DNA of 64,000 nucleotides from Pseudomonas sputi (GCF_021603585.1 NZ_BQHI01000023.1:25453-89452); one strand, 5' to 3'. Numbered from the stretch's first letter, positions 25,050 to 34,035 are shown. Numbers and translations are program-made. The notes: a model not told the origin generated them from the letters alone.

Positions 25050-25886
25050 ATGGCTTTAGTCGGGCGCTACAACAGTTTGCAAGTGGTTAAACACACTAAC
25101 TTCGGTTTATATCTGGACGGCGGTGCCGACGGCGAAATTCTTTTGCCCAACCGTTATATCCCCAAAGATATTCCCAGCGAAGATGAAGACTGGCTCAATG
25201 TTTTCATTTATCTGGACAGCGATGACAAACTTATTGCCACCACTGAAAAACCCAAAGTTCAGGTCGGTGAATTTGCCAGTTTGAAAGTTGTTGAAGTCAA
25301 CAGCATCGGCGTGTTCCTCGATTGGGGCCTGCCGAAGGATCTGCTGCTGCCTTACTCCGAAGAAAAACGCCAGATGACCGCCGGCGAGTACTGCGTGGTG
25401 CATGTCTACCTCGACAAGCACACCCGCCGCATCACCGCCACCGCGCGCCTGGATCGTTATCTGGACAAGACCCCCGCCAACTACAGCGCGGGGCAGGAAG
25501 TCGATCTGCTGGTCGCCGAAGCCACTGACATGGGCTTCAAGGCGATCATCAACAACAAGCACTGGGGTTTGATTCACAAGAATGAAATCTTCAAGTTCAT
25601 GCGTGCCGGCATGCGCGAGAAAGGCTTCATCAAGGAAGTGCGCGCCGACGGCAAGATCAGCCTGAGCCTGCAACCGGTGGGGCAGGAAGCGGCCAGCAGC
25701 CTGAACTCGAAGATCCTCGCCAAGTTGCGCGAAAACGATGGCACCCTGGCCGTCAGCGACAAGAGCGATCCGGCGTTGATCAGCAGCCTGTTCGGCGTCA
25801 GCAAGGGCAACTTCAAGAAGGCCATCGGTTCGTTGTACAAAAACGGCCAGATTGTCATTCATGCCGATCGCATTGAACTAACCTGA
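25050..25886 (+). CDS. CvfB-like S1 RNA-binding protein
   Basis: 278 residues with tandem S1-like OB-fold domains (MALVGRYNSLQVVKHTNFGLYLDGG at the start; VGEFASLKVVEVNSIGVFLDWGL; a third around DMGFKAIINNKHWGLIH) and a C-terminal winged helix (SLFGVSKGNFKKAIGSLYKNGQI). This is the layout of S. aureus CvfB / B. subtilis YitL, RNA-binding regulators of virulence genes and growth. The pseudomonad role is untested. The frame starts at ATG 25035, but ATG 25050 begins the conserved sequence and has GAGG upstream. Confidence 0.85.
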   Translation: MALVGRYNSLQVVKHTNFGLYLDGGADGEILLPNRYIPKDIPSEDEDWLNVFIYLDSDDKLIATTEKPKVQVGEFASLKVVEVNSIGVFLDWGLPKDLLLPYSEEKRQMTAGEYCVVHVYLDKHTRRITATARLDRYLDKTPANYSAGQEVDLLVAEATDMGFKAIINNKHWGLIHKNEIFKFMRAGMREKGFIKEVRADGKISLSLQPVGQEAASSLNSKILAKLRENDGTLAVSDKSDPALISSLFGVSKGNFKKAIGSLYKNGQIVIHADRIELT

Positions 25887-25931
25887 GTCTCCCGTGGCCC
25901 ATGTTGCATGGGCTTACTTGAGATCGGGTAG

Positions 25932-26321
25932 ATGAAAAAAGCACTGATTGCCTACGTTGCCACACTGCTGGCGTTTCTTCTGCTCGACGGGCTCTGGCTC
26001 GGCGTGTTGATGGCGCCGACCTATCGCGAACTGCTCGGTTCGCTGATGCTCGAAAAACCGTTGCTGGTGCCAGCAGCGGTTTTTTATTGCCTGTACGTTT
26101 TCGGCTGTGTGGTGTTTGTGGTGCTGCCGTCGCTGACCTGGCAACGCGCCGCTCGCCTGGGTGCGCTGCTCGGGCTGGTGGCTTATGGGACCTATGACTT
26201 GACCAACTGGGCGACGTTGCGCGGCTGGTCGGCACAGGTGTCGCTGATGGATTGGGCCTGGGGGACGTTTGCCACGGCGCTGGCCTGTACGGTCGGGTTC
26301 CGGGCCGCTCGCCGAAGCTGA
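25932..26321 (+). CDS. DUF2177-family membrane protein
   Basis: 129 residues with four predicted membrane helices. The typical pieces are LLLDGLWLGVLMAPTYRELLG and GLVAYGTYDLTNWATLRGWS. The function of DUF2177 is unknown. It starts 46 bp after the CvfB-like gene on the same strand and may be cotranscribed. A terminator lies about 90 bp beyond the stop. Confidence 0.85.
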   Translation: MKKALIAYVATLLAFLLLDGLWLGVLMAPTYRELLGSLMLEKPLLVPAAVFYCLYVFGCVVFVVLPSLTWQRAARLGALLGLVAYGTYDLTNWATLRGWSAQVSLMDWAWGTFATALACTVGFRAARRS

Positions 26322-26410
26322 CGGCGGGCATGACGCAACAGGGCAATTGCGGGTCTTTGCCGGGCGGCAATTTCTGTCCGACTGGTTGATAATCCCTGCC
26401 ATCCTTTTTC

Positions 26411-26439
26411 GCCCCGGACAAAGCGCCGGGGCTTTGTTT
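26411..26439 (+). terminator. rho-independent terminator
   Basis: GCCCCGG / CCGGGGC stem with an 8-nt loop followed by TTTGTTTG. It ends the CvfB-like/DUF2177 transcript, about 45 bp before the EamA start. Confidence 0.75.
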
Positions 26440-26484
26440 GACCTTTGGAAAAACTGCCATGTTGTGTGTGTTCGAGGTGTCGAG

Positions 26485-27417
26485 GTGAGCGTCAGTCGGC
26501 GCAGTGCCGACGGATTTGCCCTGCAAGTGATGATCGGCCTGTGCCTGATCTGGGGCGTACAGCAGGTGATGATCAAGTGGGCGGCGACCGACATTGCCCC
26601 GGTGATGCAGGCGGCGGGGCGGTCGGGGATTTCCGCGCTGCTGGTAGGACTGCTCATCTGCTGGAAGGGCGGTTGGGATCAGGTCGGTGCTACCTGGCGC
26701 GGCGGCTTGCTGGCAGGTGCCTTGTTCGGCCTCGAATTCCTGTTCATCTCCGAAGGCTTGCAATTGACCACGGCGGCGCACATGTCGGTGTTCCTCTACA
26801 CTGCGCCGATCTTCACCGCGCTGGGTGTGCACTTCCTGTTGCCGAGCGAGCGTCTGCGGCCGGTGCAATGGTTGGGGATTTTCATGGCGTTCGTCGGGAT
26901 CGCTGTAGCGTTTGCCGGCGGCGTGTCGTGGGACAACCTCGATCACCGCATGCTGATGGGCGATGCCCTCGGCGTGCTGGCCGGCGCCAGTTGGGGCGCG
27001 ACCACTGTGGTGGTGCGCGCCTCGCGCCTGTCGGAGGCGCCAGTGACCCTGACCCTGTTCTATCAACTGATCGTCGGCTTCATCGGCCTGTTGCTGATCG
27101 CGCTGCTCAGCGGCCAGATCACCCACGTCAGCCTGACCGTCGTCGCGGTGGGCAGCGTGCTGTTCCAGGGGCTGGTGGTGTCGTTCTTCAGTTACCTGAC
27201 CTGGTTCTGGCTGCTGCGTCGTTACCTGGCGGCCAATCTGGCAGTGTTTTCCTTCATGACGCCGTTGTTCGGCGTCACGTTCGGCGTGGTGCTGCTCGGC
27301 GAAGAACTGAGCCTGAACTTCATCGTCGGCGCCGTCCTGGTGTTGCTCGGCATCACCTTCGTCAGCGCGGAACAGTGGGTGCGTCGGCGTTTGCGCAAAG
27401 CCCTCGGTCAGCCGTAG
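26485..27417 (+). CDS. EamA/DMT-family transporter
   Basis: 310 residues and about ten membrane helices in two EamA repeats (LCLIWGVQQVMIKWAATDIAP...; GVLAGASWGATTVVVRASRLS...). It belongs to the generic metabolite exporter group; substrate unknown. The frame is open much further upstream, but GTG 26485 with GAGG 7-10 bases before it gives a normal family length. Its last 56 bp overlap the convergent MFS gene. Confidence 0.85.
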   Translation: MSVSRRSADGFALQVMIGLCLIWGVQQVMIKWAATDIAPVMQAAGRSGISALLVGLLICWKGGWDQVGATWRGGLLAGALFGLEFLFISEGLQLTTAAHMSVFLYTAPIFTALGVHFLLPSERLRPVQWLGIFMAFVGIAVAFAGGVSWDNLDHRMLMGDALGVLAGASWGATTVVVRASRLSEAPVTLTLFYQLIVGFIGLLLIALLSGQITHVSLTVVAVGSVLFQGLVVSFFSYLTWFWLLRRYLAANLAVFSFMTPLFGVTFGVVLLGEELSLNFIVGAVLVLLGITFVSAEQWVRRRLRKALGQP

Positions 27418-28543
27418 CCGATTTGCACGCCAGGCCGCCGGCAATCAGCAGGCCGCTGCCGGCGATCACCAGCGCCGGTTGCAGGCCACCGCTGAAGTGG
27501 CTGCTGAGCGCCGCCAGCAACGGCCCGCTGAGCTGACCGACGGCGAAGCACGCGGTGAGCAGGCCGGCGTTGCGCTGGGTAGCGTGGGGCGCCAGTTCTC
27601 GGGAGCGCTGCATCACCAGTTGCATGCAGGCCAGGAACGGCGTGCCGCACAGGATCACACCCAGTGCCAGGCCGAGGCCGCTGCCCAGCAGGCAAGCGAA
27701 CACACCGGCGGCTTGCAGCCATAACGTCGCCATCAGCCAGTGCCGGGTGGTATCCGGATCGTGCCGACGCAAACTCACCAGAAACACGCCAATGGCGGCG
27801 CCGAGGCCGAAGCACGGCCAGAACAGATCGGCCTGCCATTGCCCGCGAAACTGCGCGTTGGCCATCTGCGACAGAAACGTGGCCGGGATGATGTAGCCCA
27901 CGCCGTACAACGCATAAACAATCGCCAAACGCCCTATGCCACGATTTGACGAACCGATCGCAGTCGGCGCGGCCGGCACGCCGACACCCGGTTGCGGCAG
28001 GATCCGCACGATCCCCAGCAACATCACCAGCGCCACGGCGGCATAGATCAGCCACAGGGTGGCGGACGTCTGTTGCGCCAGATGTGAGAACAGCGCCAGT
28101 AACCCCGTGAGAAAAATCCCCAGCCCCGGCCCGGCAAACACCAGCGCCCCCAACCGTGGACGACCCGCCGCCGCAGCCAGTGGCTGACTCAGCGCAGTAA
28201 TCATCACCAGCACCCAGGCGCTGGCCACGCCGGTGCCGAAACGCAGCAACAAATGCGACCAGAAACCGTTGGCCCAGAATGACGCCAGCGTCAGCAGCAC
28301 ACACAACCACAGACCGCCATGCAGGCGCCGCTGCACCTGATCCGGCCGGCGGGAAAACATCGCGTCCAGCGCACCGAGCAGATAGCCGAGGTAGTTGGCC
28401 GCCGCAATCAGACCGGCGGCAGTCAGGTCGATCTGGCCTTCACTGAGCAGGTGCGGCAGTTGCGGGGTGAGGGCGAAACGCCCGATGCCCATGGCCATCA
28501 TCAGGGCAACAAAACAGGCGGATAAGCGGATCAGCGGTGACAT
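27362..28543 (-). CDS. MFS transporter, YbfB/YjiJ family
   Basis: 393 residues with about twelve hydrophobic helices. The signature MAMGIGRFALTPQLPHL at the N terminus and the ANYLGYLLGA segment are typical of the YbfB/YjiJ major-facilitator branch. The substrate is unknown. The LysR gene diverges 105 bp away and is the likely regulator. The C-terminal coding end overlaps the EamA gene by 56 bp. Confidence 0.88.
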   Translation of the reverse strand: MSPLIRLSACFVALMMAMGIGRFALTPQLPHLLSEGQIDLTAAGLIAAANYLGYLLGALDAMFSRRPDQVQRRLHGGLWLCVLLTLASFWANGFWSHLLLRFGTGVASAWVLVMITALSQPLAAAAGRPRLGALVFAGPGLGIFLTGLLALFSHLAQQTSATLWLIYAAVALVMLLGIVRILPQPGVGVPAAPTAIGSSNRGIGRLAIVYALYGVGYIIPATFLSQMANAQFRGQWQADLFWPCFGLGAAIGVFLVSLRRHDPDTTRHWLMATLWLQAAGVFACLLGSGLGLALGVILCGTPFLACMQLVMQRSRELAPHATQRNAGLLTACFAVGQLSGPLLAALSSHFSGGLQPALVIAGSGLLIAGGLACKSATADRGLCANADAPTVPR

Positions 28544-28648
28544 GGTCTGAATTCCGTTGGAGGTTCGATGACCGTCAGGCTAGGACTGATTGACTTTCTT
28601 TAAAATTGAATAATAGTGAGCAACTTGTTCTGTTCAGGAGAAAAGGTT

Positions 28649-29542
28649 GTGGAGTTCAGCCAATTGCGGATCTTCCAGGCCGTGGCGGAGGAGGGCTCGA
28701 TCACCCGCGCCGCCGAACGTTTGCATCGGGTGCCGTCGAACCTGTCGACCCGGCTTAAACAGCTGGAGGAGCAACTGGGTGTCGAACTGTTCGTTCGTGA
28801 GCGTCAGCGTTTGCAGTTGTCGCCCGCGGGAAAAGTCCTGCTGGACTACACCGGCAAACTGTTCGCCCTGCGCGATCAGGCGAGTGCAGCGGTGATGGGC
28901 GGGCAACCGGCGGGGGATTTTGTGCTCGGCACCCTGTACAGCACGGCGGCGATCCATTTGCCGGCGCTTTTGGCGCGCTATCACAAGCAGTACCCGGCGG
29001 TGAATCTGCAGGTGCAGTCCGGGCCCAGTGGCGAATTGCTCGAAGGGTTGCTCACCGGGCGCCTCGACGCCGCGCTGGTGGACGGCCCGCCACAACTGGC
29101 CGGGATCGACGGTGTGCCGCTGTGCAACGAGCGGCTGGTGCTGATCAGCGAGGCCGATCACCCGCCGGTGCGCAGCGCCAGGGATGTTGAAGGGCGGGCA
29201 GTGTTCACCTTTCGCCATGGCTGCGCCTATCGCGCGCGGCTGGAAGCGTGGTTCGCCCACTATCAGGCGGCGATGGGCCGGGCGATGGAGATCGAGTCCT
29301 ATCAGGGCATGCTCGCCTGCGTGATCGCCGGCAGCGGTGTGGCGCTGATGTCGGAGTCGATGCTCGCCAGCCTGCCGGGGCGCGAAAGCGTGGCGGTGCA
29401 TCCGCTGGCCGAGCCTTTTGCCAGTGCGACCACCTGGCTCATGTGGCGGCGGGGCATGGCCGGTGCCAATCTAAATGCGTGGATTGAACAGCAGCAGGCG
29501 CTCTATCCCGTGGCTAGCGAGGACGTGCGGGAAACGGCTTGA
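28649..29542 (+). CDS. LysR-family transcriptional regulator
   Basis: 297 residues. The N-terminal helix-turn-helix is FQAVAEEGSITRAAERLHRVPSNLSTRLKQLEEQLG, with an effector domain to the C terminus. The reading frame extends to 28616, but GTG 28649 with AGGAG 9-13 bases upstream begins the conserved MEFSQLRIFQAVAEEGS. Divergent orientation to the MFS transporter suggests it controls that exporter. The intergenic DNA between them is AT-rich. Confidence 0.9.
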   Translation: MEFSQLRIFQAVAEEGSITRAAERLHRVPSNLSTRLKQLEEQLGVELFVRERQRLQLSPAGKVLLDYTGKLFALRDQASAAVMGGQPAGDFVLGTLYSTAAIHLPALLARYHKQYPAVNLQVQSGPSGELLEGLLTGRLDAALVDGPPQLAGIDGVPLCNERLVLISEADHPPVRSARDVEGRAVFTFRHGCAYRARLEAWFAHYQAAMGRAMEIESYQGMLACVIAGSGVALMSESMLASLPGRESVAVHPLAEPFASATTWLMWRRGMAGANLNAWIEQQQALYPVASEDVRETA

Positions 29543-29684
29543 ACGAACGGTCAGGGATTTGGATCAATTCAGTAACAGATCATTGCGGATTTGGCCGAGC
29601 ATTGCGTAGGACTTCGGACTATTATCAGTGCGAAGCGGCCTCAGAATTCCGGACGCTCAGCACCACCCTGAAGGGGGCATGACG

Positions 29685-29813
29685 ATGAAAGAGAAAATTC
29701 AAAACTGGCTGCACGATTTGGGTGTTGCCCTCGGCTTGATCGAACCGCCTCTGCAACCGGTCCCGATTCGCACCGATGACGAACAGCGTCGGCGTCAGCC
29801 ACGTCGGCGGTAA
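29685..29813 (+). CDS. 42-residue basic-tailed microprotein
   Basis: MKEKIQNWLHDLGVALGLIE followed by a proline segment and an Arg-rich tail (DDEQRRRQPRRR). An amphipathic helix then a very basic end suggests a membrane-surface or nucleic-acid contact. The codon use looks coding, and AAGGGGG lies 8 bases before ATG 29685, whereas the ATG at 29679 is too close to it. Similar tiny genes occur in other pseudomonads as far as I recall. Function unknown. Confidence 0.65.
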   Translation: MKEKIQNWLHDLGVALGLIEPPLQPVPIRTDDEQRRRQPRRR

Positions 29814-29851
29814 TGCCCCGCTTTGAAGGATCAAAGGATTTAAACGACAAG

Positions 29852-29902
29852 AGATCGCCTCCGGCTGTCGCTCCATGGAGTGGCGGCCGGAGGCGATCTT
29901 TT
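29852..29902. terminator. bidirectional terminator
   Basis: AGATCGCCTCCGGC / GCCGGAGGCGATCT arms with an inner hairpin, then TTTTG. It lies between the microprotein and the convergent ACP-like gene. Confidence 0.8.
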
Positions 29903-29906
29903 GTTT

Positions 29907-30155
29907 TCAGTGACGCTCGATTTCCATCAGAAACCGGCTCAGGTCATTCACGGTTTTCGCGGTCTTGAGCATCCGGTCCTCTTCGGCGGTGAAGGCCGTC
30001 AGTCCGAATTCGTCTTCCAGATGGAAGATCAGATCTTCGATATCCGCTTTTTCCAGCCCCAGTTGCGCAAGGCTGGTGTGGTCGTCGAATTCACGGTTTT
30101 CCAGCAGGCGCAGGATGAACCGGTGCACGGCAGCACGCACGGCAGCTCTTCTCAT
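29907..30155 (-). CDS. acyl-carrier-protein-like protein lacking the attachment serine
   Basis: 82 residues with an ACP-like pattern: LAQLGLEKADIEDLIFHLEDEFGL aligns with the ACP helix-II region (LGADSLDxVELVMALEEEFG). The phosphopantetheine Ser of the DSL motif is replaced by Lys36 (E35-K36-A37), so the protein cannot carry an acyl group in the usual way. The basic N terminus (MRRAAVRAAVHRF) is also unusual for an ACP. It may be a degenerate carrier used as a docking or regulatory protein. It ends at the terminator shared with the microprotein and lies 45 bp from the MBL hydrolase stop. Confidence 0.7.
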   Translation of the reverse strand: MRRAAVRAAVHRFILRLLENREFDDHTSLAQLGLEKADIEDLIFHLEDEFGLTAFTAEEDRMLKTAKTVNDLSRFLMEIERH

Positions 30156-30199
30156 GGCAGATCTTTACTGTGGTTGACCTGATTGAAGTACAGCAGGCC

Positions 30200-30925
30200 T
30201 CAGGCGTGCCGACGCAACCATTCGTCAATCATCCCGCGCAGATGCGCGCCGGAAAAACTGCCGAAGTGCCCGCCATGCACCGTGCGGATCTTCAGCCCTT
30301 GCAAGCGCCGCAGGCTGGCGGCGTAGTCGTCGAGGTTGGAATGGTAGGCGTCCTCGATCAACGGCCCGTCGTAAATGATGTCGCCGCTGAACAGGGTTTC
30401 GCTGGCCGCTTCGTAAAGGCTGATCCCGCCCGGTGAATGTCCCGGCGTGTGCAGCACCTGCAGCGTGCGATTGCCCAGGTCCAGCACATCGCCGTCCTCG
30501 ACAAACCCGCTGGCCGGTGCCGCCTTGACCCGGTATTCGGCGTAGCACAACGGGCAGTCCGGGTGCGCCTCGAACATGTCGTCGCCGACGAAGGCCCGGC
30601 TCAGATCGTTCTCGCCATCCGGCGCTGCAAGGATGTCCGCCTCGGCGGGATGCACCAGCCGTTCGGCAAACTCGTGATGCCCGGCGATGTGGTCGAAATG
30701 GCAATGACTGGCCACCGCCACCAGCGGCCGCTCGGTCAGCCACGGCAGTTGCTCGCGCAGGCTGACCAGCCCGGAACCGCTGTCGAGCAACAGATCCTTG
30801 TCCCGCCCCTGAACATGCCAGAGGTTGCAGCGGTAGAAGGGACGGATGTACGGCTCGTGAATCAGGCGAATGCCGTCGCTCAGGGTTTGCACTTCGAACC
30901 ACTGATCGCGAGAAACAATCTTCAT
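30200..30925 (-). CDS. metallo-beta-lactamase-fold hydrolase
   Basis: 241 residues. The metal motif is H74-C-H76-F-D78-H79 (the variant HxHxDH), with His in LHTPGHSPGG, Asp in SGDIIYDG and a late His in VHGGHFGSF, so a dinuclear zinc site is complete. YRCNLWHVQGRDKDLLLDSGSG precedes it. The substrate is unknown (thioester, lactone or phosphodiester are possible). The frame is open further upstream, but ATG 30925 with AAGGAAAG is the better start. A terminator separates it from the gbu genes upstream. Confidence 0.85.
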   Translation of the reverse strand: MKIVSRDQWFEVQTLSDGIRLIHEPYIRPFYRCNLWHVQGRDKDLLLDSGSGLVSLREQLPWLTERPLVAVASHCHFDHIAGHHEFAERLVHPAEADILAAPDGENDLSRAFVGDDMFEAHPDCPLCYAEYRVKAAPASGFVEDGDVLDLGNRTLQVLHTPGHSPGGISLYEAASETLFSGDIIYDGPLIEDAYHSNLDDYAASLRRLQGLKIRTVHGGHFGSFSGAHLRGMIDEWLRRHA

Positions 30926-30943
30926 AGGCACTTTCCTTGAGAC

Positions 30944-30977
30944 GAAAAAAACGGGTGTGGCAACCGACGCCACACCC
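30944..30977 (-). terminator. terminator of the gbu-locus transporter transcript
   Basis: GGGTGTGGC / GCCACACCC stem; on the minus strand it is followed by a run of Ts. It lies 33 bp beyond the SSS symporter stop. Confidence 0.8.
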
Positions 30978-31009
30978 GCCGAAGAAAGCATCAAGTCGTT
31001 GTGTTCAGC

Positions 31010-32389
31010 TTAGATTGCGTTCGCCACTACGTTTGGGCGACGCGACATCAGGCTGACCACTACAAAACTCACCAGACCCACCGCCAGGCTGTAGTAGATC
31101 GGGGTATTGGCATCCAGACCGTCCTTGAACATGAACAGCAGGGCAGTGGCGAAACCCAGGCCCATGCTGGCGATGGCGCCGGCGGTGGTCGCGCGTTTCC
31201 AGAAGATCGCGCCGATCAGCGGGATCAGCATGCCGCCCACCAACAGGTTGTAAGCCAGGGTCAGGGCGCTGATCACGTCGTTGACCACCAGCGCGATGCC
31301 CAGCACCACGACACCGGTCAGCAGGGTGAACAGACGGTTCACACCCAGGCTCGACTGTTTGCCGCCACGCAGTTTCGGCAGCAGGTCTTCGGTCAGGGTA
31401 GTGGCGGCGGCGAGCAGGCCGGCGCTGGCGGTGGACATCATGGCGGCCAATGCAGCAGCGATCACCAGGCCACGGATGCCGTCCGGCAGCGACAGTTTGA
31501 CGATCGCGGCGAAGGCGTTGTTGACGTTGTCCAGATCCGGGATCAGCACGTGCGCCGCCATGCCGATCAGGGCACAGGCCAGACCGTAGAGGATGCAGTA
31601 GATGCCCGCGAAGCTACCGGCGTACTGAGCCACTTTTTCGTTCTTGACGGTGAACACCCGTTGCCAGATGTCCTGACCGATCAGGATGCCGAAGAAGTAG
31701 ATCATGAAGTAGGTGATGATCGTGTCCCAGCCGATGGTGGTGAAGTTGAAGGCGGTGGCCGGCAGTTTCAGCACCAGTTCGTCCCAGCCGCCGACTTTGT
31801 ACAGGCAGATTGGCAACAGGATGAACATCAGGCCGACGGTCTTGATGATGAACTGGACGATGTCGGTCAGGGTCAGCGACCACATGCCGCCGATGGCCGA
31901 GTACACCACGACCACGCCACCGCCGAGCAGTACCGAAATCCAGAATGGCAAGCCAAACAGCACTTGCAGCACGGTGCCGATGGCGAGGATCGAGGTCACG
32001 CCGATCATCAGCGCGTAGGCCAGCATGATCGCCGCGCTCGCCGAGCGGGCCATCGGGTTGTAGCGTTTTTCCAGGACCTGGGTGACGGTGTAGATCTTCA
32101 GTTTCAGCAGCGGCTTGGCCAGGAACAGGTTCAGCGCCACGATGCCGCAACCCAGTGCCGCGCACAGCCAGAAACCGGAAATGCCATGCACATAGCCCAG
32201 GCGCACGGTGCCGACGGTGGACGCGCCACCCAGAACGGTCGCGGCCATGGTGCCCATGTACAGGCTTGGCCCGAGGTTGCGCCCGGCGACCAGGAAGTCC
32301 TCGTTGGTCTTGGCCTTGCGCATGCCGAAGTAGCCGAGCAAGAGCATGCCGGCGGCGTAGATGAGGACGACGAATAAATCCAAAGCCAT
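31010..32389 (-). CDS. sodium:solute symporter (SSS family), gbu locus
   Basis: 459 residues with about 13 membrane helices. SSS-family features include MRKAKTNEDFLVAGRNLG, the ATVLGGASTVGT segment and AAMMSTASAGLLAAATTLTEDLLP. It occupies the position of PA1418 next to gbuA in P. aeruginosa. It is therefore a candidate importer of a guanidino or amino acid compound such as 4-guanidinobutyrate. That substrate is inferred from context. It is the last gene of the minus-strand cluster, with an 80-bp gap from the NCS1 permease. Confidence 0.88.
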   Translation of the reverse strand: MALDLFVVLIYAAGMLLLGYFGMRKAKTNEDFLVAGRNLGPSLYMGTMAATVLGGASTVGTVRLGYVHGISGFWLCAALGCGIVALNLFLAKPLLKLKIYTVTQVLEKRYNPMARSASAAIMLAYALMIGVTSILAIGTVLQVLFGLPFWISVLLGGGVVVVYSAIGGMWSLTLTDIVQFIIKTVGLMFILLPICLYKVGGWDELVLKLPATAFNFTTIGWDTIITYFMIYFFGILIGQDIWQRVFTVKNEKVAQYAGSFAGIYCILYGLACALIGMAAHVLIPDLDNVNNAFAAIVKLSLPDGIRGLVIAAALAAMMSTASAGLLAAATTLTEDLLPKLRGGKQSSLGVNRLFTLLTGVVVLGIALVVNDVISALTLAYNLLVGGMLIPLIGAIFWKRATTAGAIASMGLGFATALLFMFKDGLDANTPIYYSLAVGLVSFVVVSLMSRRPNVVANAI

Positions 32390-32468
32390 GATGGCGTGTC
32401 TCCGATTGTCTTTTTTATGGGGTGGAACACTGTGGGAGAAGGCTGACCCCCACAGGCAATTCGTTTAT

Positions 32469-33980
32469 TCAGGCGGCCTGACGCAGCGCCGCTTCAGCCG
32501 GCGCGTGCGCGCCTTTGCTCCTTGGATCCTTCGGGCCGTAAACCAGCGCCGGTTCCGGGAACAGGCTCAGCAGCATCAGGTACATCACCGAGGCCAGACC
32601 GAGGGTCACCAGCAGGCTGATGTCGATGCCGCCGGCCAGTTCACCGAGCGGGCCGACGAACTGCCCCGGCAGGTTGACGAAGCACAGGCCGACCGCCGCG
32701 CTCGGGATCCACGCGCCCAGACCGCGCCAGTTCCAGCCGTGGCTGAACCAATAGCGTCCGCCTTGCTCACCGCGAGTGAACACTTGCAGGTCGTCCGGGC
32801 AGTAGAAGCCGCGACGCACCACCAGGCCGATGATCATGATCACCATCCATGGGGTGGTGCAGGTGATGATCAGCACCGCGAAAGTCGACACGCTCTGCAC
32901 CAGGTTCGCCGCGAAGCGCCCGATGAAGATGAAGGCAATCGACAGCACGCCGATCAGCAACGTCGCCTTGACTCGCGACAGCAGGCGCGGGAACACGCTC
33001 GACATGTCCAACCCGGTGCCGTACAGCGAGGTGGTGCCGGTGGACATGCCGCCGATCACTGCAATCAGGCACACCGGCAGGAAGAACCAGCTCGGCGACA
33101 CCGCCAGCAGACCGCCGACGTAGTTGTTGGCTGCGATGTAGTCCGGCGCCTGGATCGCCACGATGGTCGCGGTGGTCAGGCCGAACAGGAACGGGATGAA
33201 GGTGGCGATCTGCGACAGAATCACCGCCGCCATGATCCGCTGCCGCGAGGTTGCACGCGGGATGTAGCGGGCCCAGTCGCCGAGGAACGCACCGAAGGAA
33301 ATCGGGTTGCTCATGGCCACCAGCGCGGCGCCGATGAACGCGGCCCAGAAGCCCGGTTGGCCGAGGCTGACGGTGCCGGCGTAGTGCGAATCGAAGGGAC
33401 CGGCGAAGGCAAAGATGCCCAGCAGGAACAGCAGGCTCGCGCTCCACACCGCGACCTTGTTCACCCACAGCAGGAAGCGGAAGCCGTAGATGCACACGGT
33501 CAGCACCAGAATCGCGAACAGACCGTAGGCCAGGCCCAGGGTCAGGTCGGTTTCCGGCAGACCGATCAGGCGTTTTGCACCACCGATCAGCGCATCCCCC
33601 GAACTCCACACCGAGAGCGAGAAGAAGGCGATGGCGGTCAGCAGCGACAGGAACGAACCGACGATCCGCCCGTGCACGCCGAAGTGCGCACCGGACGACA
33701 CGGCATTGTTGGTGCCGTTGAGCGGGCCGAACAGGCCCATCGGTGCGAGGATCAGCGAGCCAAGCAGCACGCCCGAGACAATCGCCCAGACGCCGGCCTG
33801 AAAGGACAGGCCGAACAACACCGGGAAACTGCCGAGCACGGCGGTGGCAAAGGTATTCGCGCCGCCGAAGATCATGCGGAACAAGTCCACGGGACCGGCG
33901 GTGCGTTCGTTGTCCGGGATCTGTTCGACCCCGTGGGTTTCAATCTGCGTAAGGCTTTGGTCGTTGTTGTTGTTATTCAT
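32469..33980 (-). CDS. NCS1-family permease (cytosine permease-like), gbu locus
   Basis: 503 residues with about 12 hydrophobic helices. NCS1 signatures include GVEQIPDNERTAGPVDLFRMIFGGAN at the N terminus, SNPISFGAFLGDWARYIP in the middle and GTGLDMSSVFPRL. It matches PA1419 by position and is probably part of the guanidinobutyrate uptake system. Whether it or the SSS symporter is the main route is not known. An Asn-rich N terminus (MNNNNND) precedes the first helix. It sits 55 bp from the upstream NTF2-like gene. Confidence 0.88.
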   Translation of the reverse strand: MNNNNNDQSLTQIETHGVEQIPDNERTAGPVDLFRMIFGGANTFATAVLGSFPVLFGLSFQAGVWAIVSGVLLGSLILAPMGLFGPLNGTNNAVSSGAHFGVHGRIVGSFLSLLTAIAFFSLSVWSSGDALIGGAKRLIGLPETDLTLGLAYGLFAILVLTVCIYGFRFLLWVNKVAVWSASLLFLLGIFAFAGPFDSHYAGTVSLGQPGFWAAFIGAALVAMSNPISFGAFLGDWARYIPRATSRQRIMAAVILSQIATFIPFLFGLTTATIVAIQAPDYIAANNYVGGLLAVSPSWFFLPVCLIAVIGGMSTGTTSLYGTGLDMSSVFPRLLSRVKATLLIGVLSIAFIFIGRFAANLVQSVSTFAVLIITCTTPWMVIMIIGLVVRRGFYCPDDLQVFTRGEQGGRYWFSHGWNWRGLGAWIPSAAVGLCFVNLPGQFVGPLGELAGGIDISLLVTLGLASVMYLMLLSLFPEPALVYGPKDPRSKGAHAPAEAALRQAA

Positions 33981-34035
33981 GATCTGCTCCGATCATAAAG
34001 GCGCGCTCATCGTGCGTGAGGCGTCACCTGTTTGG

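Noticed and set aside
31001-33998. Long plus-strand frames over the two gbu transporters
   Set aside because: Their translations are strings of His, Gln, Asp and Arg typical of reverse reading of membrane-protein codons. The minus-strand transporters have clear family motifs.
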